Assembly: GCF_016618195.1 (NCBI RefSeq)
Contig: NZ_CP067099.1
Coordinates: 1,364,001 to 1,428,000, forward strand
Direction of reading: 5' to 3'
Source of the DNA: Providencia manganoxydans
GTDB lineage: Bacteria > Pseudomonadota > Gammaproteobacteria > Enterobacterales > Enterobacteriaceae
Length of the DNA stretch: 64,000 nt
The notes under the pieces were generated by a model, which had not been told where the DNA came from, did no database searches, and was given only the letters and a program-made list of their open reading frames with translations. The translations under genes were made by a program, and so were the position numbers. Of the stretch, positions 9,028 to 18,485 are shown one piece after another. How positions within the stretch are numbered: the stretch's first letter is position 1; each line of letters opens with the position of its first letter.

Positions 9028-11481
9028 TCATAAATTGATAGGCTTTATATTCCAAATTTGTGTCGCATATTCTTTAATCGTCCTATCTGAAGAAAAGAAA
9101 CCCATATTACAAATATTTTGGGTAACTTTAGATTGCCATGCGAGTGGGTCTTGATAGAGCTTATTAACCTGTTCTTGGGTATTAATATAGCTTCGATAAT
9201 CTGCAAACAATAAGTACTGATCACCACCATCTAATAAGCTATTGGTCAGATCATGATAAAAGTTAGGAGCATCAGGTTTAAAATAACCATGGTTTATCTG
9301 ATCTATCACCTGCTTTAGCTCAGCATCATTGTCATAATACCAACGTGGATAATAGTAGTTTTGCTTGATCTGCTTTACTTCTTCAATGGTATGGCCAAAT
9401 ATAAAGATATTTTCATGACCTACGTGTTCGCGTATTTCAACATTCGCGCCATCTAATGTTCCGATCGTGAGGGCTCCATTGAGAGCAAATTTCATGTTAC
9501 CAGTGCCTGACGCTTCTGTACCTGCAAGTGAAATTTGTTCCGAAAGGTCGGTTGCGGGGATGATTTTTTGTGCCAAACTTACACCGTAATCGGGAATAAA
9601 TACGATTTTAAGGCGATCACCTATACGCTCATCATTATTGATGACTTTTGCAACATCATTGATCAAGTGGATTATTTTTTTCGCTGCACTGTATGAAGAA
9701 GCCGCTTTACCTGAAAAAATAACGACTCGCGGTACCCAATTTTTGCTGGGGTTAGCTAGAATTCGGTTATAGTGAGTAATCACATGCATTAAATTCAATA
9801 GTTGTCGCTTGTATTCGTGTATACGTTTAATTTGTACATCAAATAAAGCTTCAGGGTTAATGACAATTCCTTGCGTCTGTGCAATAAAAATCGCGAGTTT
9901 TTGTTTGTTGCGCAGTTTTACTTGTCGTAACTTGTCTAAAAATTGCGGGTAATCAGCCCATTGTTTTAGCTCATCTAACAGCGGAAGGTCTGTCAGCCAT
10001 TGTTGCCCTATATTTTCTTCTATCATTTCAGTGAGTTCAGGGTTAGCAACGGCTAGCCAACGTCTTGGGGTAACGCCATTCGTAATATTGCAGAATTTAT
10101 TGGGAAAAATGAGTGCAAAATCGGCAAATAAAGCATCGACCATTAGCTGACTATGTAGTTTGGAAACACCATTTACTTTATGGCACACGATCGCTGCGAG
10201 CCAAGCCATTCGTACCTGTTGGCCATAATCTTCATTAATGATTGATACTCGGCGAGGGAGTTCATAGTCATGAGGAAACTGCTGAATAACTTGCTGTAAA
10301 AAATCATCATTGATTTGATAAATGATTTGTAAATGACGTGGTAAAATTTTACGGATCATTTCTACCGGCCACGTTTCCAACGCTTCGCTCATTAATGTGT
10401 GATTGGTGTATGAAAAGATTTTATTGGCGAGAGAAAAGGCATCCTGCCAACTAACCTGATGTTTATCAATTAAAATACGGATCAATTCGGGGATTGCTAA
10501 AACAGGGTGGGTATCGTTTAAATGGATTGATACTTTATCGGCTAAGTTATCCCATGTTTCATAAACCAGCCAATGTCGATAGAGAATGTCTTGTACAGAG
10601 GCAGAAACAAGGAAATATTCTTGTTTGAGGCGTAATTCTTTTCCTGAATAGGTTGAGTCATTAGGGTACAGAACTCGTGAGACGTTTTCAGACTCATTTT
10701 TTTTCTTAACGGCGGAGTAATACTCCCCATCATTGAAAATTTGTAGATCAAATTCGTCACTGGCTTTAGCACTCCACAATCGTAATGTGTTTGTTGCTTC
10801 GGTTTTATAGCCAGGAATAATTTGATCGTAAGCGACAGCAATAATATCGTTAGTTTTTATCCATTGCTGGCACCCATCCTCTTCAATAACATGACCTTCA
10901 AATTGTATTTGATAACGGCTTTCTGTACGTGGAAACTCCCAAGGATTACCATGTGCTAGCCAGTCATCAGGACATTCGATTTGTTGACCGTTACGTATGG
11001 TTTGTCGGAACATGCCATATTCGTAGCGTATACCATAACCACAGCCAGGTAGGTTCATGGTTGCTAGAGAATCTAAAAAACACGCAGCAAGTCGGCCTAG
11101 GCCACCATTGCCGAGGCCGGGATCTGTTTCTTGCTCTAATAATTGTTCAAAATCAAAACCAAGTTCAGTGACTACTGTGACTAAATCATCATACATATTC
11201 ATTGAAATCAATGTATTGGATAATGAACGACCCAGTAAAAACTCCATTGATAAATAATAAACTTGCTTGAGTTGTTGTGAATATTCAGCACGGTTAGTGG
11301 TCATCCATCGGTCAACGATCCGATCACGTGCGGCTAATAAGATAGCTTCTAACCACTCGCGCTGTGTTGCAATATAGGGTTCTTTGCCAATCACAAACTT
11401 GAGTTTATAGATGATGGAGTTTTTGAGTGCTTCATGGGTGACTAATGGTGAATTACATTCATAAACAAAATGAGAGTTCAT
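9028..11481 (-). CDS. glgP: Glycogen phosphorylase
   Basis: An 817-residue cytosolic enzyme that releases glucose-1-phosphate from alpha-1,4 chains. The pyridoxal-phosphate Lys lies in [17 protein letters not shown] near residue 662. Other phosphorylase hallmarks are [27 protein letters not shown], and [13 protein letters not shown] near 537. The length equals E. coli GlgP (815). The maltodextrin enzyme MalP is related, but the pairing with glgC points to GlgP. It starts 4 bases after the glgC stop, so the two are one operon. No glgA lies between them, unlike the E. coli glgCAP order. Confidence 0.93.
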   Translation of the reverse strand: MNSHFVYECNSPLVTHEALKNSIIYKLKFVIGKEPYIATQREWLEAILLAARDRIVDRWMTTNRAEYSQQLKQVYYLSMEFLLGRSLSNTLISMNMYDDLVTVVTELGFDFEQLLEQETDPGLGNGGLGRLAACFLDSLATMNLPGCGYGIRYEYGMFRQTIRNGQQIECPDDWLAHGNPWEFPRTESRYQIQFEGHVIEEDGCQQWIKTNDIIAVAYDQIIPGYKTEATNTLRLWSAKASDEFDLQIFNDGEYYSAVKKKNESENVSRVLYPNDSTYSGKELRLKQEYFLVSASVQDILYRHWLVYETWDNLADKVSIHLNDTHPVLAIPELIRILIDKHQVSWQDAFSLANKIFSYTNHTLMSEALETWPVEMIRKILPRHLQIIYQINDDFLQQVIQQFPHDYELPRRVSIINEDYGQQVRMAWLAAIVCHKVNGVSKLHSQLMVDALFADFALIFPNKFCNITNGVTPRRWLAVANPELTEMIEENIGQQWLTDLPLLDELKQWADYPQFLDKLRQVKLRNKQKLAIFIAQTQGIVINPEALFDVQIKRIHEYKRQLLNLMHVITHYNRILANPSKNWVPRVVIFSGKAASSYSAAKKIIHLINDVAKVINNDERIGDRLKIVFIPDYGVSLAQKIIPATDLSEQISLAGTEASGTGNMKFALNGALTIGTLDGANVEIREHVGHENIFIFGHTIEEVKQIKQNYYYPRWYYDNDAELKQVIDQINHGYFKPDAPNFYHDLTNSLLDGGDQYLLFADYRSYINTQEQVNKLYQDPLAWQSKVTQNICNMGFFSSDRTIKEYATQIWNIKPINL

Positions 11482-11485
11482 GATT

Positions 11486-12778
11486 TCATTCCTTATTTTT
11501 ATTTATGTTCTCTAACATATCTTTTGTGACCAGAACGATCCCCTGTTCTGTTCGATAGAAACGCTGGCTATCTTCTTCTGGGTTTTCTCCGATAACAGTA
11601 TTTTCAGGAATGTTACAACCTCTATCGATAATACAGCGGTGTAGGCGTGATGAACGACCAACATTAACACCGGGTAATAAAATAGAAGACTCAATATTAC
11701 AAAATGAGTTCACTCTAACTCGTGGAAATAGGACTGAACGCATCACAATTGAACCAGAAATAATACAACCACCTGCAACTAATGAATTCATGGTCATTCC
11801 GTGGCTTCCCGAACGGTCTTGAACAAATTTTGCAGGGGGTAATGGCTCCATATAAGTGCGTATAGGCCAATTACGATCATACATATCTAATTCAGGCGTT
11901 ACAGAAGCCAGATCCAGCGTCGCCGACCAGTAGGCTTCAAGCGTTCCAACATCTCGCCAGTAAGGAGGGATCTCTGTATTGCTTGTCACACAGGAGTATT
12001 CAAAAGGATGTGCTAATGCTTCACCACGAGCCACTATTCGAGGAATAATATCTTTGCCAAAATCATTACTGGATTCAGGACAGATATTGTCATCCTCTAA
12101 CATTTTATAGAGGTAATCACTGTTAAAAATATAGATCCCCATACTAGCTAAGCAATGATTAGGATCTTCTTTTAAAATTGGGGGATGCTCAGGTTTTTCA
12201 TGAAATTGAGTAACCCAGCGATTATCATCAATTTCCATCACGCCAAATTGGTGAGCTTCTTCTTGTTTTACTTTAATACAAGCAACCGTAAATTTTGCAT
12301 CGTTGGTAACGTGATCAAGGAGCATGCGTGAATAATCCATTTTATAGATGTGATCGCCTGCAAGAATGACAATGTACTCTGCGTTATAATTACGAATAAT
12401 ATCCATATTTTGGTAAACGGCATCTGCGGTACCTTTATACCAATGGTCGGTCACTTCGCGTTGTTGCGCGGGAAGTAAATCAACAAACTCATTCATTTCT
12501 TCATTAAAAAATGACCATCCTCTTTGTATATGTTGAACTAAAGAGTGAGATTGATATTGTGTAATAACGCCTATACGTCTGATCCCTGAATTCAGGCAAT
12601 TTGATAATGCAAAATCGATAATACGAAATTTACCGCCAAAATGAACAGCGGGTTTAGCACGTTTTAGTGTCAAATCTTTAAGGCGTGTACCTCGGCCCCC
12701 TGCTAATATTAAAGCAACGGCTTTTTGAGGCAAATGACGCGCGAGCATCATCATACTATTCATATCATTATGAGACAT
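11486..12778 (-). CDS. glgC: Glucose-1-phosphate adenylyltransferase
   Basis: A 430-residue enzyme making ADP-glucose from ATP and glucose-1-phosphate, the first committed step of glycogen synthesis. The nucleotide-binding [15 protein letters not shown] lies near residue 22, [20 protein letters not shown] near 40, and [14 protein letters not shown] near 142. The C-terminal left-handed beta-helix region begins near 300. Identity to E. coli GlgC is obvious throughout. The N-terminus is Met-rich ([15 protein letters not shown]), as in the enterobacterial form. It is first in the glgC-glgP unit; upstream are an ERIC element and a long AT-rich stretch. Confidence 0.95.
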   Translation of the reverse strand: MSHNDMNSMMMLARHLPQKAVALILAGGRGTRLKDLTLKRAKPAVHFGGKFRIIDFALSNCLNSGIRRIGVITQYQSHSLVQHIQRGWSFFNEEMNEFVDLLPAQQREVTDHWYKGTADAVYQNMDIIRNYNAEYIVILAGDHIYKMDYSRMLLDHVTNDAKFTVACIKVKQEEAHQFGVMEIDDNRWVTQFHEKPEHPPILKEDPNHCLASMGIYIFNSDYLYKMLEDDNICPESSNDFGKDIIPRIVARGEALAHPFEYSCVTSNTEIPPYWRDVGTLEAYWSATLDLASVTPELDMYDRNWPIRTYMEPLPPAKFVQDRSGSHGMTMNSLVAGGCIISGSIVMRSVLFPRVRVNSFCNIESSILLPGVNVGRSSRLHRCIIDRGCNIPENTVIGENPEEDSQRFYRTEQGIVLVTKDMLENINKNKE

Positions 12779-12833
12779 ACCTTAGAACTCTCCAAAATAA
12801 ACAACGGTTATTCAAAGATCCCCAGTTGGTGTA

Positions 12834-12966
12834 TATACTCGTGATATTGCAAGTTACGGTGTATCGCACTAGCGTATGAAGATTATACCCACTCGCATTA
12901 GTGACATATTTTGTTAGCGAGCCTGACATTTATCGCCTAGCCGTATCTTGGGTTATTTAGAGTATC
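12834..12966. repeat. ERIC-type repeat upstream of glgC
   Basis: Left end tatactcgtgatattgcaag and right end ccgtatcttgggttattt followed by agagtat. The core is diverged. It lies 55 bases before the glgC start, within the probable promoter region. Confidence 0.6.
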
Positions 12967-13655
12967 TTATTAAAATTTCAGGTTTTTCTTTTAATGAGAG
13001 TAACTATGTTATTTAAAAATCTTGATTTGTAGATGTTACTTTTACCTGAAATATTCAATCATCGTAAATTCTTAATACAATCATTTAACGATGTTTTTTA
13101 ATCTAATAATGATAATTATTTTTTATGTTTTATAATTATTATCCCTAATAATATACTAGACTTCAGAAATTAAAATATGACATTAAATGTTTTTTTATTA
13201 AGAAAAATAATAGTCAGAAATCAATAGACATAAAATGTCATGATTTTTAACAATAAAAATTATTTTATTTGCCGATAATATAGAAATAATCTTATAGTCA
13301 CCTGTGAAAATAGTATTAGAATTAGATTATAAAAAATAATAAAGCCTATTAAATTAGTTAGTTAATGTCATAAAAAGAGGTTCTTTGTTCGAGTAATCCT
13401 AAGTTAGGATACATTTTTTTTGTGATTAATGTCACTATATGAAATTAGGTAGTAAAAAAAATAATATTTTTATTTTCATTTTAATTCAATATGTTAAGGT
13501 TTTTTGTTGGTTTTTGATCTTTTTTAGATGTTCTGTATATGATTGTTTTTTTAACACTGTTTTTTAATTTAAATCAATTAAATTATGGAGCCAGAATGTT
13601 AATTTACGCATCGATAAAACTAACTTCACTTTGATTATATTTTTAGGAGTTTATT
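12967..13655. other. Gene-free, extremely AT-rich interval
   Basis: Nearly 700 bases of A+T-rich DNA with poly-T and poly-A tracts and no supported gene. A stretch near 13104-13121 (aataatgataattattt) resembles a Fur box, but in such DNA this may be chance. The composition would suit H-NS silencing of the small regulator gene that follows. Confidence 0.45.
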
Positions 13656-13910
13656 ATGCACAAAGATAATATTGCAAAAATGCTTGGTATTAGAATTCGC
13701 CAGCAAAGAGAGAGCCATAAAATGTCGCTGAAACAAACAGCGAGATTGATAGGTGTATCAGAGGATGAGATGAATCGTTTCGAAAGTGGTGAAAGCTGTA
13801 TTGATGTTGATTCTTTATTTCAATTCGCATGTTTATTTAACTTGGAACCAACCACATTTTTGTATGGTGTTGTTAACGTTAACCTCGGAACACGTTGTAC
13901 CATTCACTAA
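13656..13910 (+). CDS. Small XRE-family regulator (MrpJ-like)
   Basis: An 84-residue protein that is almost entirely one helix-turn-helix domain: LGIRIRQQRESHKMSLKQTA, then LIGVSEDEMNRFESGESCID, then LFQFACLFNLEPTTFLYG. AGGAG stands 7 bases before the ATG. The size and layout match the single-domain regulators at fimbrial operons of Proteus and Providencia (MrpJ and paralogues, which repress motility), but no fimbrial genes lie here. Flanking DNA is far more AT-rich than the rest of the window, hinting at acquired DNA. Its target is unknown. Confidence 0.75.
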   Translation: MHKDNIAKMLGIRIRQQRESHKMSLKQTARLIGVSEDEMNRFESGESCIDVDSLFQFACLFNLEPTTFLYGVVNVNLGTRCTIH

Positions 13911-14011
13911 AAGGTGATTAAAAACAAGGAAGAACAACAATTATCTAGTCAGTAGCATTAACAAAAGAATTAAAACAAACATAGCGAGATACTATGAGCA
14001 ATTTAATCGGA

Positions 14012-14058
14012 CCGGAAGAAATTGCAGGGTTACTCTATTTGTAACTTGCTTCTTCCGG
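14012..14058. other. Long structured hairpin after the XRE gene
   Basis: A 47-base inverted repeat: outer perfect 9-bp stem ccggaagaa with ttcttccgg, then gca with tgc, then gttac with gtaac around a 7-base loop. A 16-codon frame (ATG at 13994) ends inside it. There is no T-run, so it is not a plain terminator. The role is unknown. Confidence 0.5.
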
Positions 14059-14170
14059 GCTTGATTGGAAATAGGTAATTTTAGTTAAGTAATAACACGT
14101 GAAATTGTAAAGCTTAGTTTTTATTAAAAATAGTCATCGAAGTTATAATTAACAAGATTATTGATTAGCC

Positions 14171-14200
14171 TTGGTTAATATTGGTTAATATTGGTTAATT
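14171..14200. repeat. 10-bp tandem repeat, three copies
   Basis: ttggttaata occurs three times in a row (the last ends in t). It sits 9 bases beyond the stop of the minus-strand gene at 14209, in the 3' region of that gene. Confidence 0.85.
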
Positions 14201-14208
14201 TACACGGC

Positions 14209-15201
14209 TTAAATGAATTGGTTAATTGTAAGGTGAGTTAAAATTGACTCAGTCATTGTATTTACGTGTATTAACTGTGAAGTTATCACTATTTTATTTG
14301 CTTTATGTAAGTTTAATATAAAATGGTCAAGTTGCTTTATAATAAGAGAATTTTCATCGGCTATTAAGTTTTGATTATTGGAAATTAGAAAACTCTCAAA
14401 CTGAAGATCATGTTGACCTTGTATTAAAGATAATTGATCAGATGTATTACCTGTATTAAAGAACAATTCTAATGAAACGAGAAAACCAGTTTTATTTTTT
14501 AGGTGAATGATTAGTACATCTCCATCTTCAATAAATGAAAACGGTCGAGAATATTGAACAGATAGCGACTCAAATTGAAATTTAGGGAGTATCGAGAGAA
14601 GTAATGATATTTTTCCAGAAATTAAGAAACGTAATTTATCATGGGATAGATAATCATCTTTATTGATTTGTCGGTGAGCAGATAATCTCAATAAACCAGT
14701 ATTAAGGGTATTCTTATTGGATAATAGTGATTTTATTTCATCGTATTGCGGAGAAAAATAGAGCGCATTATCGAGGCAGATGTTCACATCATTATAATGC
14801 GCTAATTTAAGCAGCTCATTAAGTTCATTAGTTCCATAATTTGGAACGTTACTGACTAAAATATGTTTGCCTTCATCAACGGCTGCTCGAATAATAAATT
14901 TGAGTAATTCATCGCTATATATCGATGTGACAATAATGGTATTTACCGCATCATCTTCAATAAGCTGTTCTATCTTTCTTTTTTGACGTACAAAATAGCT
15001 GGCTGAGTGGGTTGGAAAATCAAGGCTACAAACTGATTTGAGCTCACAATGATGCTGGCTGTGTAGTATCGCTTCTGTATACCATGAGTTATGGGTGGAA
15101 CTACCGATTAAACCTATACCTGTTTTATTGAGTGAAATAAGGTTATGTTGCTCTTCAAGTAAGCGCAAGTGACCAAATAAATAGAGGAAATGTGCATTCA
15201 T
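14209..15201 (-). CDS. Degenerate Gfo/Idh/MocA-like protein
   Basis: A 330-residue protein. Residues about 26-140 follow the Rossmann layout of Gfo/Idh/MocA dehydrogenases: GIGLIGSSTHNS in place of the usual GxGxxG, NTIIVTSIYSDELLKFIIRA, then AAVDEGKHILVSNVP. The EKP motif that supplies the catalytic Lys in this family reads SNVP here, and no catalytic HD motif is evident. A non-catalytic sugar- or nucleotide-binding role, or decay, is likely. Codon use is AT-rich. It sits before iolR on the same strand but separated by an ERIC repeat. The family is a weak inference from fold pattern. Confidence 0.5.
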   Translation of the reverse strand: MNAHFLYLFGHLRLLEEQHNLISLNKTGIGLIGSSTHNSWYTEAILHSQHHCELKSVCSLDFPTHSASYFVRQKRKIEQLIEDDAVNTIIVTSIYSDELLKFIIRAAVDEGKHILVSNVPNYGTNELNELLKLAHYNDVNICLDNALYFSPQYDEIKSLLSNKNTLNTGLLRLSAHRQINKDDYLSHDKLRFLISGKISLLLSILPKFQFESLSVQYSRPFSFIEDGDVLIIHLKNKTGFLVSLELFFNTGNTSDQLSLIQGQHDLQFESFLISNNQNLIADENSLIIKQLDHFILNLHKANKIVITSQLIHVNTMTESILTHLTINQFI

Positions 15202-15230
15202 TGTTGACGCTCCACACCAAATTTTTGGTT

Positions 15231-15366
15231 ATATACTCGTCATACTTTAAGTTACAGCGCTTTGTCTCAAGTTATAGTGACTATATTCATATTCGTCATC
15301 GAGCCTCTATATTTTTAGCAATTTGTTCACTGGTTACTTAGCTGCACTTAGTATGATTTTGAGTAT
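15231..15366. repeat. ERIC-type repeat between iolR and the Gfo-like gene
   Basis: Left end atatactcgtcatactttaag, right end agctgcacttagtatgatttt then gagtat. The remainder of the interval up to the iolR stop (15367-15563) holds only AT-rich DNA. Confidence 0.7.
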
Positions 15367-15563
15367 AGGAATATTTACATTATCTCAACATAACAGCGTG
15401 AAATAATAATTTCATTAATAATTTTATTGAAATTACTATTTTCTGACTGGCTTCACAATTTTAATATTACGAGTACGACTGATAAAATTAGATGATGTAG
15501 TGAAGGGATTATTGGATAGGGCAATGCCACTCGGAGGTGTTTGTAGACAAAGCCCAATAACAG

Positions 15564-16400
15564 TTAAACCAGTTTGCTTCCTTGGCGGTAGGCTAATGCA
15601 ACAGTCAGTGATTGAGCAAGGCATAAGGTTGCTGATTGAGAGCGAAATGCATCCACTTGTGCTTCTTTGATCACAAAACAAACGTCACTAAAGCTAGCTA
15701 ATGGACTAATTTGACTATCTGTAATCACGATTTGTTTTGCGCCAGTTTGAGCTGCTTTTTCGCTAACCATAATGGTCTCTTCTGCATAAGGCGTAAAACT
15801 GATTGAGATAACCACATCTTTTTCGCCAATTCGGCTAATCTGCTCTTTAAACATACCGCCTAGGCCATCGATAAGCTGTGGGCGACATTCTAAATGGCTC
15901 AATGCATAGCTTAGATAAGTTGCAACACTAAATGAACGGCGCAATCCAATGATATATACGTTATCGGCTTCAACCAGTAAGGAGACCGCTTTTTCAAGAT
16001 CTTCGGCTGGGGTACGAGCGGCCATTTGTTGCAACGCTTGTGCATTAGAGTGAGCAAACTCTTTTAAGATTTGAGCCGGATCATCACTAAGTTCTTGCTC
16101 ACTATCCATTTCTCTGAATAAACGAGCACGATCCGTGTAGCTAGCCGTTTCTTCCACTAAATTCATACGAAATAATTGTTTCATTTCGTTAAATCCACTG
16201 AAATTAAATGCATTAGCAAAACGGATCAAGGTTGATGGCGGTACATTCGCTTCTTTAGCGATGACAGCAACAGTATCAAATGCCACGCTATTGGTATTAT
16301 CCAGTACATAGCGTGCAACTTGTTGTAATCGTTTACTTAGTTCATCGTAACGGGAGCGAACTTGCTCCTGAAACTCATTCAAATTCGATGCAGTTGACAT
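15564..16400 (-). CDS. iolR: RpiR-family regulator of inositol catabolism
   Basis: A 278-residue DNA-binding protein with an N-terminal RpiR-type helix-turn-helix (VIAKEANVPPSTLIRFANAF near 42-62) and a C-terminal SIS phosphosugar domain (VYIIGLRRSFSVA near 140, VISISFTPYAEETI near 186). In gammaproteobacteria the inositol repressor IolR belongs to this family and is relieved by a pathway intermediate. It is divergent from iolA. The frame is open to 16505, but those extra 35 codons lie in a MITE; the ATG used has GGAGG 5 bases upstream. The MITE begins only about 14 bases before the start codon, so the native iolR promoter has been displaced. Confidence 0.9.
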   Translation of the reverse strand: MSTASNLNEFQEQVRSRYDELSKRLQQVARYVLDNTNSVAFDTVAVIAKEANVPPSTLIRFANAFNFSGFNEMKQLFRMNLVEETASYTDRARLFREMDSEQELSDDPAQILKEFAHSNAQALQQMAARTPAEDLEKAVSLLVEADNVYIIGLRRSFSVATYLSYALSHLECRPQLIDGLGGMFKEQISRIGEKDVVISISFTPYAEETIMVSEKAAQTGAKQIVITDSQISPLASFSDVCFVIKEAQVDAFRSQSATLCLAQSLTVALAYRQGSKLV

Positions 16401-16414
16401 AAAACCTCCGTGAC

Positions 16415-16690
16415 TAGGGGCTGTTGACCTTTGATGGTCAATTTTTATTCGAGTTAAAGCCATTTTAGGCAAGGCGAAAAATTCGCCACCTAGTGAAATA
16501 GGCAAGAGCCTCTCAACGTCGCATCAAATGAGAGAAATGTGCTTTAATCGAACCCGCAGGGCAACATTCAATCACAATATTTAACTCAAATGATAGTGAG
16601 TCAGCCTGATTAACACATCAATCAATTTATTAGGCTGTTTTTTGACCTTGTTTAGTCGTAAAAATCAGCAGCAAAGGTCAATAGCCCCTA
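16415..16690. mobile_element. MITE-like element (276 bp) with 19-bp terminal inverted repeats
   Basis: The ends are near-perfect inverted repeats: taggggctgttgacctttg at 16415-16433 and caaaggtcaatagccccta at 16672-16690, one mismatch. Each end carries TA, consistent with a TA target duplication as made by IS630/Tc1-type transposases. No transposase frame lies inside. It occupies the iolR-iolA divergent promoter region, immediately upstream of the iolR ribosome site. Confidence 0.75.
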
Positions 16691-16892
16691 GGTTCTTGAT
16701 TGTAGTTATTTTCAGCCGTTAGTCGAATCTTTTTGAAAAACGAATCTGACTAAATGGAATAATCAATTCATATTACCTACTATACTGAAGGCTGATTAGA
16801 ACGATTTTTGAAACACCTGTCTTTATCTTCAGTCGATAATTTCATAAAAACTCAGGCTGGATCACATAAATTGAATGTTATTTCAGTTTTAG

Positions 16893-16918
16893 TTGAAAAT
16901 GAAATGAATATTTCATAT
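16893..16918. promoter_or_regulatory. Candidate IolR operator upstream of iolA
   Basis: The sequence ttgaaaatgaaatgaatatt then tcatat recurs almost unchanged at 27135-27160 upstream of the second iol operon, and partly at 21516 upstream of iolG. Sharing by three inositol promoters and nowhere else I noticed supports IolR binding. The assignment is inferred. Confidence 0.5.
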
Positions 16919-16961
16919 ATCTTTAGCAACAAGGTAACTCTATCAGCTAAAGAGAGGCAAC

Positions 16962-18473
16962 ATGCAACAGATTCAGAATTTCATTGGCGGTGAACTGGTA
17001 TCTAGCCAAAGTGGGCGTTTTTCACCCGTATATAACCCAGCAACAGGTGAACAAATCGCTCAGGTTGTGTTGAGCAGCGCTGCTGAAACGAAAAAGGCAA
17101 TAGAGGTTGCTCATAAAGCGTTCCCTATGTGGTCAAAACTTTCACCATTAAAACGCGCTCGGATCTTATTTAAATTTAAAGCATTACTCGAATTACATAT
17201 GGACGACTTAGCGCGCTTAATTTCTAAAGAGCATGGCAAAGTTTTTTCGGATGCGGTAGGTGAGCTAACTCGTGGTTTAGAAGTGGTTGAATTTGCATGT
17301 GGTATCCCGCATTTGCAAAAAGGTGAGCACTCAGCCAATGTTGCAACAGGTGTTGATAGCCATTCTTTAATGCAACCTCTAGGGGTTTGCGCAGGTATTA
17401 CACCGTTTAACTTCCCTGCGATGGTACCAATGTGGATGTTTCCTGTCGCACTCGCAACGGGGAACACCTTTGTACTTAAACCATCTGAGAAAGACCCTTC
17501 ACTCGCACTGGAACTCGCTAAATTGTTAAAAGAAGCGGGTCTTCCGGATGGTGTGTTTAACGTTGTGCAAGGTGATAAAGAATCTGTTGATGTGTTATTG
17601 AGAGCACCTGAAATTCAGGCGGTAAGCTTTGTCGGTTCAACACCGATTGCAGAATATATTTATACAACAGCCTCGGAGCATGGAAAACGTTGTCAAGCTC
17701 TGGGGGGGGCTAAAAACCATTGTATATTAATGCCAGATGCCGATATGAATTTAGCGACCAACGCCATTATGGGAGCGGCATTTGGGGCAGCCGGCGAACG
17801 CTGTATGGCTTTATCTGTGGTTTTAGCGGTTGGTGATGAAACGGCAGATACTTTAATTGCTAACCTTGAGCAACAAATTGCCAAAATGACAGTAGGGCCG
17901 GGTATTGTTGATGGTAAAGAAAATGATATGGGGCCAGTGATTTCAGCACAGCATAAAGCAAAAATTTGTGATTACATCACAAGCGGTGAAAAACAAGGGG
18001 CTAAATTGTTGGTTGATGGCCGTGATTTCAAAGTAGCGGGTTTTGAAAATGGTTACTTTGTTGGACCAACGCTGTTTGATAATGTTACGCCTGAAATGAC
18101 TATCTATAAAGAAGAGATTTTTGGTCCAGTACTGGCGATTGTGCGTGTACCGGATTTTGAAACAGGTTTGAAACTGATTAATCAGCATGAGTATGGTAAT
18201 GGTACTGCGATCTTTACCCGTGATGGCGAAACGGCTCGTGAGTTCCAAGAAAATGTGCTAGCGGGTATGGTCGGAATTAATATCCCAATTCCAGTGCCGA
18301 TGGCATTCCACAGCTTTGGTGGATGGAAGCGTTCTATCTTTGGACCACTAAACGTGCACGGTAATGATGGTGTTCGTTTTTACACACGAATGAAGACTGT
18401 GACGAGCCGTTGGCCTGCAAGTGTTCGTTTAGAACATCATGAAAGCAGCTTTACGATGCCAACAATGGAATAA
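16962..18473 (+). CDS. iolA: Malonate-semialdehyde dehydrogenase (CoA-acylating)
   Basis: A 503-residue aldehyde dehydrogenase for the last inositol step, turning malonic (or methylmalonic) semialdehyde plus CoA and NAD into acetyl-CoA (or propionyl-CoA). The catalytic Cys lies in GERCMALS near residue 284 and the NAD-binding region in FVGSTPIAEYIY near 220. PFNFPAMVPMWMFPVA and GWKRSIFGPLNVHG are typical of the MmsA/IolA branch; the C-terminus SRWPASVR is also diagnostic. AGAGAGG lies 5 bases before the ATG. It is first in the iolA-iolD unit, divergent from iolR. Confidence 0.95.
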   Translation: MQQIQNFIGGELVSSQSGRFSPVYNPATGEQIAQVVLSSAAETKKAIEVAHKAFPMWSKLSPLKRARILFKFKALLELHMDDLARLISKEHGKVFSDAVGELTRGLEVVEFACGIPHLQKGEHSANVATGVDSHSLMQPLGVCAGITPFNFPAMVPMWMFPVALATGNTFVLKPSEKDPSLALELAKLLKEAGLPDGVFNVVQGDKESVDVLLRAPEIQAVSFVGSTPIAEYIYTTASEHGKRCQALGGAKNHCILMPDADMNLATNAIMGAAFGAAGERCMALSVVLAVGDETADTLIANLEQQIAKMTVGPGIVDGKENDMGPVISAQHKAKICDYITSGEKQGAKLLVDGRDFKVAGFENGYFVGPTLFDNVTPEMTIYKEEIFGPVLAIVRVPDFETGLKLINQHEYGNGTAIFTRDGETAREFQENVLAGMVGINIPIPVPMAFHSFGGWKRSIFGPLNVHGNDGVRFYTRMKTVTSRWPASVRLEHHESSFTMPTME

Positions 18474-18485
18474 ATGGAGACCCAT

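Noticed and set aside
13104..13121. Fur-box-like sequence
   Set aside because: It occurs in extremely AT-rich DNA, where such matches are expected by chance, and is far from any start codon.
16401..16505. N-terminal extension of iolR
   Set aside because: These codons fall in the MITE, and the ATG at 16400 has a near-perfect ribosome site and the family N-terminus.
16808..16993. 61-codon frame upstream of iolA
   Set aside because: It runs out of frame into the iolA start and contains the candidate operator; more likely promoter DNA.
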